Positions 30,484-38,628 of a stretch of 64,000 nt of DNA are shown here, in pieces (position 1 is the first letter of the stretch; each line of letters opens with the position of its first letter). A program made the translations under genes and the position numbers. The notes under the pieces are model-generated. The model saw nothing but the letters and a program-made list of their open reading frames with translations, was not told where the DNA came from and searched no databases. Source of the DNA: Brenneria bubanii (lineage in GTDB: Bacteria > Pseudomonadota > Gammaproteobacteria > Enterobacterales > Enterobacteriaceae); the NCBI RefSeq assembly GCF_022378355.1, contig NZ_JAKMAJ010000006.1, positions 1 through 64,000 on the forward strand. Reading direction: 5' to 3'.

Positions 30484-31377
30484 ATGAAAATGAAACGTTT
30501 AGGACAGACAGCGCTGCTAACCGGACTGCTTTTTTCCGCCGAGGCGTTTGCCGCGTCCACGCCTGAAATCGCCCCGCAGCAGGTGAATGACAATCTGCAC
30601 GCCCGTTTACCGGACGACATCAAAAAGACCGGCGTGATCAAAGCGGTGAACAACGGCTCTTTTCCTCCGTATGAAATTATCAACGGCACCCATTCTCTGG
30701 AAGGCGCCAGCGCCGACTTGGCGAAAGCGCTGGGCGAAGTGCTGGGCGTAAAAGTCGAGCATGCGTCGGTCAGCGGCTTATCCAGCCTGCTGAGCGGCAT
30801 CCAGTCCGGCCGTTATCAGTTCGCCATGGGACCAATCGGCGATTTCCCGGCGCGCCAGGAAAAGAATGACTTTGTCGATTTCGTCCGTGAGTTCGTGGTG
30901 TTTGCCGTGCGTGCCGGCAACCCGGAGAAAATCAACACGCTGGACGATACCTGCGGCAAACGCGTTGCCGTTATGTCCGGCGGGTCAGCCGAGCAGGTGA
31001 TTATAAAGCAATCGAAAGCCTGCACCGACGCAGGTAAAGCGGCGGTGGCGATCCAGTCTTATAGCGATCAACCGACGTCCATTCTGTCAGTCCGCTCAGA
31101 ACGGGCCGACGCCTTCTTCTCCTCACAGGCGCCGCTCACCTACTTCGTGGAGCAGACCAACGGTCAGCTGGAGCTCGCAGGCACCGGTCAACACAATGGT
31201 TTTGAAGACCTGTATCAAGGCTCGGTATTCGACAAAAACTCTCCGCTGGTGCCGATCATTCAGGAAGCCTATCAACTGCTGTTTGATAACGGCACCTACG
31301 CCGCCATCATGAAAAAATGGCATCTGGATGACAATATGCTGCCAGCGCCCGGCGTAAATCTGGCAGGAAAACAGTAA
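30484..31377 (+). CDS. Amino-acid ABC transporter, substrate-binding protein
   Basis: 297 aa with a signal peptide (LGQTALLTGLLFSAEAFA). The family 3 binding-protein elements are GVIKAVNNGSFPPYEIING near residue 53, ADLAKALGEVLGVKVE, and GKRVAVMSGGSAEQVIIKQ. No lipobox, so it should be a soluble periplasmic protein. It starts 13 bp after the amidase and is followed by the permease gene. Ligand probably a polar amino acid or amino acid derivative. Confidence 0.9.
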   Translation: MKMKRLGQTALLTGLLFSAEAFAASTPEIAPQQVNDNLHARLPDDIKKTGVIKAVNNGSFPPYEIINGTHSLEGASADLAKALGEVLGVKVEHASVSGLSSLLSGIQSGRYQFAMGPIGDFPARQEKNDFVDFVREFVVFAVRAGNPEKINTLDDTCGKRVAVMSGGSAEQVIIKQSKACTDAGKAAVAIQSYSDQPTSILSVRSERADAFFSSQAPLTYFVEQTNGQLELAGTGQHNGFEDLYQGSVFDKNSPLVPIIQEAYQLLFDNGTYAAIMKKWHLDDNMLPAPGVNLAGKQ

Positions 31378-31387
31378 CGCGGTGGTG

Positions 31388-32347
31388 ATGAGTCGTAACA
31401 TCGACCATAAGGGGTATGATTTGACTGTGGATGCGCAGAGAAATGTAGCCAGAGCCCAGCCGCCCAGCCGCTTAACGCTGCGGCTGTCTTGGGCGTTCAC
31501 GCTGATTATCGCGGCTTATGTCATAGGGTCGATCAGCACCAATAAAAATTTTGAGTGGCCCGTTGTTTATCAGTGGGTTACTGAAAAGACCATCATCGAG
31601 GGGCTGAGCGTTACCCTGGGATTGACGGTGGTTTCCATGGCGATCGGCGTGGCGCTGGGCATGCTGCTGGCGATCGCCCGTTTATCCAGTAATGTGCTGC
31701 TGCGCGGGCTTTCCGGCCTTTATATCTGGTTTTTCCGCGGTACGCCGCTGCTGGTACAGCTGATTTTCTGGTACAACCTCTCAACCCTTTACCCGCGACT
31801 ATCGCTGGGCATTCCGTTTGGCCCGGAGTGGATGAGCTGGAACACCAATGACCTGATCACGCCGCTGACGGCGGCGATTGCCGGTCTGGCGCTGAACGAG
31901 GCCGCCTATATGGCGGAAATCATCCGCGGCGGGCTGTTGTCCGTGGATAATGGCCAGGTGGAAACCACCCAGGCCTTTGGCATGAGTCGCAGCCGCGCGC
32001 TGCGGCGTATCATCATTCCACAGGCGATGCGCGCTATCGTACCGCCGACCGGCAACCAGTTAATCAGCATGATCAAGGCGACATCGCTGGTCAGCGTGAT
32101 TGCGATGGGCGATTTGCTCTATTCGGTACAGGCTATCTATAACCGTACCTTCGAGGTGATCCCGATGCTGATGGTGGCGGTTATCTGGTATCTGTTTATC
32201 ACTTCGCTGCTGAATATCGGCCAATCCGCCATTGAGCGTTACTATTCACGCGGCGTTCGGCGTCCGGCGTCGGAAACCCGCCGCAGCGCGCCGCTCAAGG
32301 CGAATGCGCTGAACGATGCGATCGGTAAGGAGCCATCCCATGACTAA
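31388..32347 (+). CDS. Amino-acid ABC transporter, permease
   Basis: 319 aa from the ATG at 31388, which is preceded by two in-frame GTGs. After a 45-residue cytoplasmic N-terminus come five or six hydrophobic segments and the HisM/HisQ-type signature [20 protein letters not shown], with the EAA loop [20 protein letters not shown]. An insertion between helices ([20 protein letters not shown]) is common in single-permease systems, so a homodimer is likely. Overlaps the ATPase start by 8 bp. Confidence 0.9.
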   Translation: MSRNIDHKGYDLTVDAQRNVARAQPPSRLTLRLSWAFTLIIAAYVIGSISTNKNFEWPVVYQWVTEKTIIEGLSVTLGLTVVSMAIGVALGMLLAIARLSSNVLLRGLSGLYIWFFRGTPLLVQLIFWYNLSTLYPRLSLGIPFGPEWMSWNTNDLITPLTAAIAGLALNEAAYMAEIIRGGLLSVDNGQVETTQAFGMSRSRALRRIIIPQAMRAIVPPTGNQLISMIKATSLVSVIAMGDLLYSVQAIYNRTFEVIPMLMVAVIWYLFITSLLNIGQSAIERYYSRGVRRPASETRRSAPLKANALNDAIGKEPSHD

Positions 32348-33149
32348 AGCTCATCGCCTGTCCGCCGGGGAAACCGCGCTGATGCAGGGGGCACCGCTGA
32401 TAACGGCGCGCAATGTTCACAAGCACTTTGGCGATAACCACGTTCTGCGCGGAATTGATTTGGATGTCCATGCCGGCGAAGTGGTGGTGGTACTGGGGCC
32501 GTCCGGCTCGGGAAAATCGACATTTTTGCGCTGCATCAACCATCTGGAAGAGATGGACGAAGGCTATATCATGATGGGCGACGAACAGATCGGCTATCGA
32601 CTGCGCGGGGGCAGGCTCTATCCGTTGTCATCTCGCGAGATCGCCCGCCAGCGCAGCGAAATAGGTATGGTTTTTCAGCAATTTAACCTTTATCCCCACC
32701 TGACCGTGCTGCAAAACATCATCGAAGCGCCGATTGGCGTGCATAAGCAGAATCGTCAGCAGGCGCGAACCTATGCGTTCGAGCTGCTTGAACGCGTCGG
32801 GCTAAGCCACAAAGCCGATGCCTATCCGCGTCATCTGTCCGGCGGACAGCAGCAGCGCGTCGCCATCGCCCGGGCGCTGGCTATCCGTCCCAAACTGATG
32901 CTGTTTGATGAACCCACTTCCGCGCTGGACCCGGAGCTGGTGGGCGAAGTATTAGCCACCATGAAAGATCTGGCGTTGCAGGGATTGACCATGATTGTGG
33001 TGACGCATGAAATCGGCTTTGCCAGGGAAGCGGCGGATCGGGTGGTGTTTATGGATCAGGGCGTGGTGGTGGAACATGGCAAACCGGACGATATTCTGGT
33101 CAATCCGCAGCATCCGCGCACCCAGGCGTTTCTTAGCCGTTTTATTTAG
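32340..33149 (+). CDS. Amino-acid ABC transporter, ATPase
   Basis: 269 aa from the ATG at 32340 (AAGGAG upstream), overlapping the permease stop. Walker A is GPSGSGKST, signature [15 protein letters not shown], Walker [15 protein letters not shown] and the His switch VVTHE, as in GlnQ/HisP. An insertion [20 protein letters not shown] lies between Walker A and the Q-loop. Completes the importer of this operon. Confidence 0.93.
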   Translation: MTKAHRLSAGETALMQGAPLITARNVHKHFGDNHVLRGIDLDVHAGEVVVVLGPSGSGKSTFLRCINHLEEMDEGYIMMGDEQIGYRLRGGRLYPLSSREIARQRSEIGMVFQQFNLYPHLTVLQNIIEAPIGVHKQNRQQARTYAFELLERVGLSHKADAYPRHLSGGQQQRVAIARALAIRPKLMLFDEPTSALDPELVGEVLATMKDLALQGLTMIVVTHEIGFAREAADRVVFMDQGVVVEHGKPDDILVNPQHPRTQAFLSRFI

Positions 33150-33156
33150 CCGCCGC

Positions 33157-33188
33157 CTGAACACGCCGCGGCGTTGCGGCGTGTTCAG
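33157..33188 (+). terminator. Strong hairpin at the operon end
   Basis: CTGAACACGCCGC / GCGGCGTGTTCAG, a perfect 13-bp GC-rich stem with a 6-base loop, 8 bp after the ATPase stop. It is followed by ATTAACC instead of a T-run, so termination may be Rho-assisted, or the hairpin may protect the 3' end. Confidence 0.6.
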
Positions 33189-33483
33189 ATTAACCGGAAA
33201 TGGACGCGCACCGCTTTTTCGGCGAAGCGTGCCGAAGTACGGAACGCAGCGCCATCAGCGACTGACGACGACGTATTTATCCTTATTATTTTTTCCACTC
33301 CCGCCGAGTATTTTCTACATTTCTTAATAAGAAAAAAATCAATCCGTGAAACAAGATAATATATTTACGCTTATTCTTTCTTTTCGCCATGCGATGAATA
33401 TGCATATACCAAAATCCCAGCCACGCAATACGCCTAAAATTCAGATAAATAATTTAATTATATTAAACCAAGTAAAAAACCAA

Positions 33484-33510
33484 TAAAGTTCGACAATATT
33501 AATCCGATAA
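33484..33510 (+). promoter_or_regulatory. Sigma-28 (FliA) promoter of the chemoreceptor gene
   Basis: TAAAGTTC, an 11-base spacer, then TCCGATAA: one mismatch in each half compared with TAAAGTTT-N11-GCCGATAA, with the exact consensus spacing. It lies 173 bp before the chemoreceptor ATG in an otherwise AT-rich, gene-free region (33189-33682) and makes that gene a class 3 flagellar gene. Confidence 0.75.
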
Positions 33511-33682
33511 ACAATCACGCTATCAACGTTCACCATGAACATTAAATTGCAAAAAATTTATACATTAAATTGTTATTAACTTGTTTTTAAAAATTTAAAC
33601 CATTTAAACAAGAAGGACTCAAATAAATAATAACTTATTAATTTTATTTACTTTAACTACTTTTTAATCCATGGAGAGAGAT

Positions 33683-35338
33683 ATGAAATTAGTAGACTGG
33701 CGGATAGGCTACCGCCTGGGATTAGGATTTGCCTTCCTTATATTTATGGTGCTGAGCATCGGCGCTATCGCCTTAACCAACCTTGCCGATTTTAATAAAA
33801 AAATAGACTCCATCGTCTCTGAAACCTACCCCATCACGGTAAATGGCAATACGTTGATCAGTACGATTAACGATGCATTGCTGGTTTATGAGCAATTATT
33901 CATCGTCAATACTCAGGAAGAATTAGACGATAGTTTTGGCGCTATCCAGGAATATATAAAAAAGATAAGTCCACTATTAAACGGCCTGCAGGAAGCCGCC
34001 AACGACAGCGAATCGCAGCGTATCATACAGGACATTACCGAGGTGCGCGGAGAATTCCTGACCACCAGCCAAAAGTTCATGAAGATGATTAAGGCGAATG
34101 ACCGCAGCGGCGCCATCCATGAATATCTGACGGTGACCCGCGATGTACAGGAGCGCTATAAAAGTAAAGTTGCCGAGTTTGTCAGCTATCAAAATACCAA
34201 GATGATCAAGGCCAGGGATTCCGTCACGCAAAGCTATCACAGCGTACTGATTTTCCTGATATCGTGCATATTGCTCAGTATTGCCCTGGGAACCATCATC
34301 GCTTGGTTGATCACCCGCAGCGTGACCCGCCCGTTAAGAGAAGCGCTGGATATGGCGGAAAACGTGGCCAAGGGCGATCTGACCACGCAGGTCAGGACCT
34401 TTAATCGGGATGAAACCGGCCAATTGCTGGCCTCGCTGCATAAGATGAGCACCAACCTCAGACAGATCGTCACACAGGTACGCGACGGTGCGGAAGCCAT
34501 CACCACGGCCTCCACCCAAATTGCCGCTGGCAACCAGGATCTCTCTTCGCGAACCGAGGAACAAGCCAGTTCGCTGGAAGAAACGGCGTCTTCCATGGAA
34601 CAACTGACGTCAACGATCAAAAACACAGCGGAAAACACCATCCAGGCAACGGAACTGGCCGCCGGCGCTACCCAGACAGTGGAAAAAAGCGGAGAGATGA
34701 TGACTGCCGTCACGCGGGAAATGCGCGAAATCAGCGAATCCTCGCAACGCATGTCGGACATCATCAACGTGATTGACAGCATCGCGTTCCAAACCAATAT
34801 TCTGGCGCTTAACGCGGCGGTTGAGGCAGCGCGCGCCGGAGAGCAAGGACGCGGTTTCGCCGTCGTGGCCAGCGAAGTGCGTTCTCTGGCGCAACGTAGC
34901 GCAACCTCGGCAAAAGAGATCAAAGAGCTGATCGCCGCCGCCGCGCAAAAAATCCAGAACGGCATGACGCTGGTGGATGGCACCAGCGACACCATGACGT
35001 CGCTGGTGACGGATGTGCAAAGCGTCAACAATATTATTGGCGAAATCGCACAGGCTAGCAGAGAGCAAAGCGATGGCGTCAATCAGATCAACATCGCTAT
35101 CGGGCAAATCGACACTACAACCCAGCAGAACGCGGCGCTGGTGGAAGAATCCGCGACGGCGGCGCGGTCAATGCAGGATCAGGCCTACTCCCTGATGCAA
35201 ATGGTCAGCGTCTTCCAGGTCGGCGCGACGGCAACGCAGCGAAACGACATGCCCAAGTCGTTGCCGCCGGCGGAAAACGACGCCGATGCTCACAAACCCA
35301 CAGCAGGAGAGAAGCAGGAGGGATGGGCGTCATTTTAA
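33683..35338 (+). CDS. Methyl-accepting chemotaxis protein
   Basis: 551 aa from the ATG at 33683 (GGAGAG upstream; an in-frame ATG at 33671 precedes the Shine-Dalgarno). It has an N-terminal membrane helix (LGLGFAFLIFMVLSIGAIAL), a periplasmic four-helix-bundle sensor of about 150 residues, a second helix (SVLIFLISCILLSIALGTII), a HAMP domain and the conserved signalling tip IINVIDSIAFQTNILALNAA with VEAARAGEQGRGFAVVASEV. It ends GWASF, a W-x-x-F tail like the NWETF pentapeptide that tethers CheR and CheB. Ligand unknown. Confidence 0.95.
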   Translation: MKLVDWRIGYRLGLGFAFLIFMVLSIGAIALTNLADFNKKIDSIVSETYPITVNGNTLISTINDALLVYEQLFIVNTQEELDDSFGAIQEYIKKISPLLNGLQEAANDSESQRIIQDITEVRGEFLTTSQKFMKMIKANDRSGAIHEYLTVTRDVQERYKSKVAEFVSYQNTKMIKARDSVTQSYHSVLIFLISCILLSIALGTIIAWLITRSVTRPLREALDMAENVAKGDLTTQVRTFNRDETGQLLASLHKMSTNLRQIVTQVRDGAEAITTASTQIAAGNQDLSSRTEEQASSLEETASSMEQLTSTIKNTAENTIQATELAAGATQTVEKSGEMMTAVTREMREISESSQRMSDIINVIDSIAFQTNILALNAAVEAARAGEQGRGFAVVASEVRSLAQRSATSAKEIKELIAAAAQKIQNGMTLVDGTSDTMTSLVTDVQSVNNIIGEIAQASREQSDGVNQINIAIGQIDTTTQQNAALVEESATAARSMQDQAYSLMQMVSVFQVGATATQRNDMPKSLPPAENDADAHKPTAGEKQEGWASF

Positions 35339-35376
35339 ACAGCCGCGCTAGGCAAGGGCTTTGCCGCCGTCGGCAA

Positions 35377-35493
35377 TCATGCCTTGACTGATGCTCTCAA
35401 GCCGGGATAAAGGCGCTCGTATACACGCTCGCTTTTATCCCCCCGCCGTATCGGCATCGGCGGCTTATCAAAAAAGTATGATTCGTTACACAT
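35377..35493 (-). CDS. Small protein of unknown function
   Basis: 38 aa (MCNESYFFDKPPMPIRRGDK, ending YERLYPGLRASVKA). The ATG at 35493 has a near-perfect Shine-Dalgarno GGAGGG eight bases upstream, which favours translation. Basic at the C-terminus, no membrane segment. It lies in the gap between two plus-strand genes and is antisense to neither. The frame is open further upstream to 35595, but that portion has no comparable initiation site. Confidence 0.45.
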   Translation of the reverse strand: MCNESYFFDKPPMPIRRGDKSERVYERLYPGLRASVKA

Positions 35494-35606
35494 GTTATTT
35501 CCCTCCAAGGCCGTTCTGCACATATAATGCGCATCCGGTTCATCCTTGAACCCAGAACAAACCAGATTCCTCCTTTCTGGTATGGCATTTACCATTCAAT
35601 AAAGAC

Positions 35607-36809
35607 ATGAAAATGAGTATTCGCGCGATCTTAACCCTGGTTGTAGCTGCTGCGGCATTCAGCCAGGCAGCCTTTGCTGTTGTCTATCCTCTGCCGCCGG
35701 CCAATAGCCGATTGGTAGGTGAAAATCTGGAATTTACCATCCCGTCGGACAGCAAGCTGCCGCTGGAACACTTTGCCGCCCAATTCCAGATGGGGCTGAG
35801 CAATATGATGGAAGCCAACCCAGGCGTTGATGCCTATCTGCCAACGCCAGGCAGCACGCTGATTATTCCTCATCAATTGATTCTGCCGAATGCGCCGCGT
35901 GAAGGCATCGTGATCAACAGCGCTGAAATGCGGTTGTATTACTACCCGAAAGGCACTAAAACCGTCGTGGTATTGCCGATCGGGATTGGCGAATTGGGCA
36001 AAGATACGCCGATTAACTGGATTACATCTGTGCAGCGTAAGAAAAACGGCCCGACCTGGACGCCAACCGCCGCGATGCACGCGGAGTACGCCGCCCGCGG
36101 CGAAACCTTGCCGAAAGTGTATCCGGCCGGCCCGGATAACCCGATGGGGCTTTACGCTTTATATATTGGTCGTCTGTACGCCATCCACGGCACCAACGCC
36201 AATTTCGGTATTGGTCTGCGCGTGAGTCATGGCTGCGTGCGTTTACGGGCGGATGATATTAAATATCTGTTCGACCACGTTCCCGTCGGCACCCGCGTAC
36301 AGTTTATCAACGAACCGATAAAAGCCACGGTGGAACCGGACGGTTCGCGCTATGTGGAAGTTCACCATCCGCTGTCGCGCACCGTGGAAGAGTTTAATTC
36401 CGACATCCCGGCGCCGCTGACCATTAGCGATAGCGTCGGCAAGGTGATCGCCGATGCCAGCACCAATCAGAGCGCATTCGATAAGGCGCTTCAGCAGCGT
36501 TCCGGCATCCCGACCAAAATCAACGGTCCAAGCGAAGAAGTAGCGCCGCTGACGGCGCCGGTTGAATCGGTCGATGCGCCTGCGGCTACGCCGGAAGCGC
36601 CGACTGAATCGGCCGATGCGCCTGCGGCCGCGCCGGAAGCGCCGACTGAATCGGCCGATGCGCCTGCGGCCACGCCGGAAGCGCCGACTGAATCGGCTAC
36701 GCCAGAAGCACAGCCGCAAGAGGATGCGGTCCAGGATAACGCGCCGCAAGAAAACGCCGATCCTCAGTTGAATAGCCTGGATCCGGAATCCAGCGCTAAC
36801 CATTCTTAA
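35607..36809 (+). CDS. L,D-transpeptidase of the ErfK/YbiS/YcfS/YnhG type
   Basis: 400 aa. A signal peptide ends near residue 24 (SQAAFA), followed by a LysM-like segment ([20 protein letters not shown]), then the YkuD catalytic domain with the active-site motif [20 protein letters not shown]. These enzymes attach Braun lipoprotein to peptidoglycan or make 3-3 cross-links in the periplasm. The C-terminal 90 residues are unusual: an Ala/Pro/Glu-rich tail with three identical 14-residue repeats, absent from the standard family length of about 310-330 aa. Which E. coli paralogue it corresponds to is not clear. Confidence 0.9.
   Translation: MKMSIRAILTLVVAAAAFSQAAFAVVYPLPPANSRLVGENLEFTIPSDSKLPLEHFAAQFQMGLSNMMEANPGVDAYLPTPGSTLIIPHQLILPNAPREGIVINSAEMRLYYYPKGTKTVVVLPIGIGELGKDTPINWITSVQRKKNGPTWTPTAAMHAEYAARGETLPKVYPAGPDNPMGLYALYIGRLYAIHGTNANFGIGLRVSHGCVRLRADDIKYLFDHVPVGTRVQFINEPIKATVEPDGSRYVEVHHPLSRTVEEFNSDIPAPLTISDSVGKVIADASTNQSAFDKALQQRSGIPTKINGPSEEVAPLTAPVESVDAPAATPEAPTESADAPAAAPEAPTESADAPAATPEAPTESATPEAQPQEDAVQDNAPQENADPQLNSLDPESSANHS
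36573..36698 (+). repeat. Three tandem 42-bp repeats in the L,D-transpeptidase tail
   Basis: Units at 36573-36614, 36615-36656 and 36657-36698 encode [14 protein letters not shown] (the second has AAA in place of AAT). They differ by only a few bases, so copy number is likely to vary between strains by slippage or recombination. Confidence 0.9.
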
Positions 36810-36838
36810 CCGGCGTCATCGATCTTCCCCCTCCACAG

Positions 36839-36883
36839 ACTGTCTCTTTGTCACATTTTATGCGGACTCAGAGACAGTTTTAT
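36839..36883 (+). terminator. Candidate Rho-independent terminator of the L,D-transpeptidase gene
   Basis: ACTGTCTCT and AGAGACAGT form a 9-bp stem with a 22-base loop, directly followed by TTTTAT. The long loop lowers confidence. Confidence 0.5.
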
Positions 36884-36992
36884 ACGCCGCATCGCCGCCC
36901 TCTTATTCTTATGCCGCTGCCCCAAACTCGGCTTCCCCCTCTCGCGCGCCAGTACAGGACAATAAACACAAGCGAGCCATTTGATCGACAAA

Positions 36993-37044
36993 ATTAGTTG
37001 ACATATCATTAGTTGCATAGATAATTAATGACACATCAACTAAT
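36993..37044 (+). promoter_or_regulatory. Promoter overlapped by an inverted-repeat operator upstream of the MarR gene
   Basis: A perfect -35 (TTGACA, 36998-37003) and a 5/6 -10 (GATAAT, 37020-37025) are separated by 16 bases. The same stretch is bracketed by ATTAGTTGA (36993-37001) and TCAACTAAT (37036-37044), with an inner TCATTA/TAATGA pair, so a dimeric repressor bound here would block RNA polymerase. Autoregulation by the MarR protein is the obvious reading. Confidence 0.65.
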
Positions 37045-37060
37045 TATCATTTATCCCCTT

Positions 37061-37516
37061 ATGCCTATACCGGAATCCTCCCCGCGCCGCCGATTTGCGC
37101 TGCTGATGGGGCACACTACTCGTCTCTGGCGTCGCGTTATCGATAGAAAATTACAGCCTTACGGGCTGACGCAAGCCACCTGGCTGCCGTTGCTGTATAT
37201 CGCTCGTTCAACGACGCCTATGAATCAAAAACAGCTGGCGGAATCCATCGGTTTTGAAGCCTCGGCGGTTGTCCGTCTATTGGATAATCTTCAAAAACAG
37301 GGCCTTATTGAACGACGCGAAGGAAGCGACCGCCGGATTAAGGAAATTCACCTCACCGAACAGGGCGTGGCGCAGGTCAGGAATGTTGAAAACATCGCCA
37401 ATCAGGTGCGAATCAAAGCGTTAGACGGCCTTGGCGAAGAACAGATCGAACAGATAAATCAAGCGGTGGAACAGGTTATCGCCAACCTCTCCGCAATTGA
37501 ACGGAGCGATTCATGA
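37061..37516 (+). CDS. MarR-family regulator of the efflux operon (SlyA/EmrR-like)
   Basis: 151 aa from the ATG at 37061. An in-frame ATG at 37028 lies only 3 bases beyond the -10 box and cannot be the start of this transcript. The winged-helix region is clear (MNQKQLAESIGFEASAVVRL; LIERREGSDRRIKEIHLTEQ). MarR proteins of this arrangement repress the following pump genes and release DNA on binding phenolic or drug-like ligands. The stop overlaps the emrA-like start by ATGA. Confidence 0.88.
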   Translation: MPIPESSPRRRFALLMGHTTRLWRRVIDRKLQPYGLTQATWLPLLYIARSTTPMNQKQLAESIGFEASAVVRLLDNLQKQGLIERREGSDRRIKEIHLTEQGVAQVRNVENIANQVRIKALDGLGEEQIEQINQAVEQVIANLSAIERSDS

Positions 37517-38628
37517 GCAGTCAGTTTATCCGTTCATTTCAGCATTTGAACCGCCGTCGCCAGATTATGCTGCTGTCCGGCATCGTCATTCTGGCGATCG
37601 TCCTGATCTGGCTGAGCGCCTGGCTGCACCAGCGCATGAGGCATATCAACGAGAGCGATGCGCATATCGTCGGAGAAGTCATTTCCCTCGCCAGCCGGGA
37701 GAGCGGATGGCTGACCGCCCGCCCGGTGATCGATGGCGACGAAGTCAAAAAGGATCAGATCCTGGCGCAGATCGACGAGCGGGACGCCAGACTGCGGCTG
37801 GCGGCGCTGGAAGGCAGCCTGGCCGCCGCGGATGCGCAGATCGGCTACAGTCAAGCCCAGCGCCAAACAACGGATATGACCACCAAAGCGGAACTGGAGG
37901 AAGCGCAGGCGCAGCTTGCTTCAGCCGAGTCTTCGCTGGCCAACGCCGGTTATCAACTCCAGCTGGCGCAAAACAACTTCAAACGGGATGACCAACTGGT
38001 CAAAACCGGTCTGACGCCGAAAAAAACCTGGGATGAATCTCATGCGCTGTTGCTGCAGCGTCAGAGTGAACAGCAGGAAGCGCAAGCGCAGCGAGTTTCC
38101 GTGCAGGCGGCGATCGCCAACGCCCAGGCGCAGCGCAATAATCTGACGGTGCTGGATCGGCAAATCGAAATGGAACATCAGCAACGCGTCGCGTTACAGG
38201 CTCAGGTGGATCAACTGAAACAGGAGATCGCCGACCGAACGCTGCGTTCGCCGGTGGATGGCGTAGTGGATCGGACCATCGGCAACGTGGGCGATTATAT
38301 TCAGGAGGGTCAGTGGGTGATGATGGTTCATGATCCCCTCAATCTGTGGGTGGAAGCCAATATCAAAGAAACGGCGATCGAAAAAGTGAAGGTCGGGCAG
38401 CAGGTCGATATTACGGTGGACGCCTACCCGAATATCGCATTCCACGGACACGTCACGCGCGTCGGCAATGCGGCGACCAACCAGTTCGCGCTTCTCCCCA
38501 GCCCGAATCCCTCCGGCAACTTCACCAAAATCACCCAGCGGGTGCCGGTGCGAATCGCGTTTGAGCAGCCCGATCCACGACTGAAACCGGGATTAATGAC
38601 GGAAGTCACCATCAATGTCGCCGATTGA
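37513..38628 (+). CDS. HlyD/EmrA-type membrane-fusion protein
   Basis: 371 aa. One N-terminal membrane helix (IMLLSGIVILAIVLIWLSAW) anchors it in the inner membrane. The rest is periplasmic: a biotinyl-lipoyl-like half (GEVISLASRESGWLTARPV), a long alpha-helical hairpin rich in Ala, Gln and Glu (residues about 95-220), the second lipoyl half (TLRSPVDGVVDRTIGNVGDY) and a beta-barrel. It bridges the EmrB-like pump to an outer-membrane channel, which is not encoded here. Overlaps genes on both sides (4 bp and 14 bp). Confidence 0.93.
   Translation: MSSQFIRSFQHLNRRRQIMLLSGIVILAIVLIWLSAWLHQRMRHINESDAHIVGEVISLASRESGWLTARPVIDGDEVKKDQILAQIDERDARLRLAALEGSLAAADAQIGYSQAQRQTTDMTTKAELEEAQAQLASAESSLANAGYQLQLAQNNFKRDDQLVKTGLTPKKTWDESHALLLQRQSEQQEAQAQRVSVQAAIANAQAQRNNLTVLDRQIEMEHQQRVALQAQVDQLKQEIADRTLRSPVDGVVDRTIGNVGDYIQEGQWVMMVHDPLNLWVEANIKETAIEKVKVGQQVDITVDAYPNIAFHGHVTRVGNAATNQFALLPSPNPSGNFTKITQRVPVRIAFEQPDPRLKPGLMTEVTINVAD

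Noticed and set aside
34237-35082. 281-codon frame antisense to the chemoreceptor
   Set aside because: Mirror of the conserved, Ala- and Ser-rich signalling domain; no family match.
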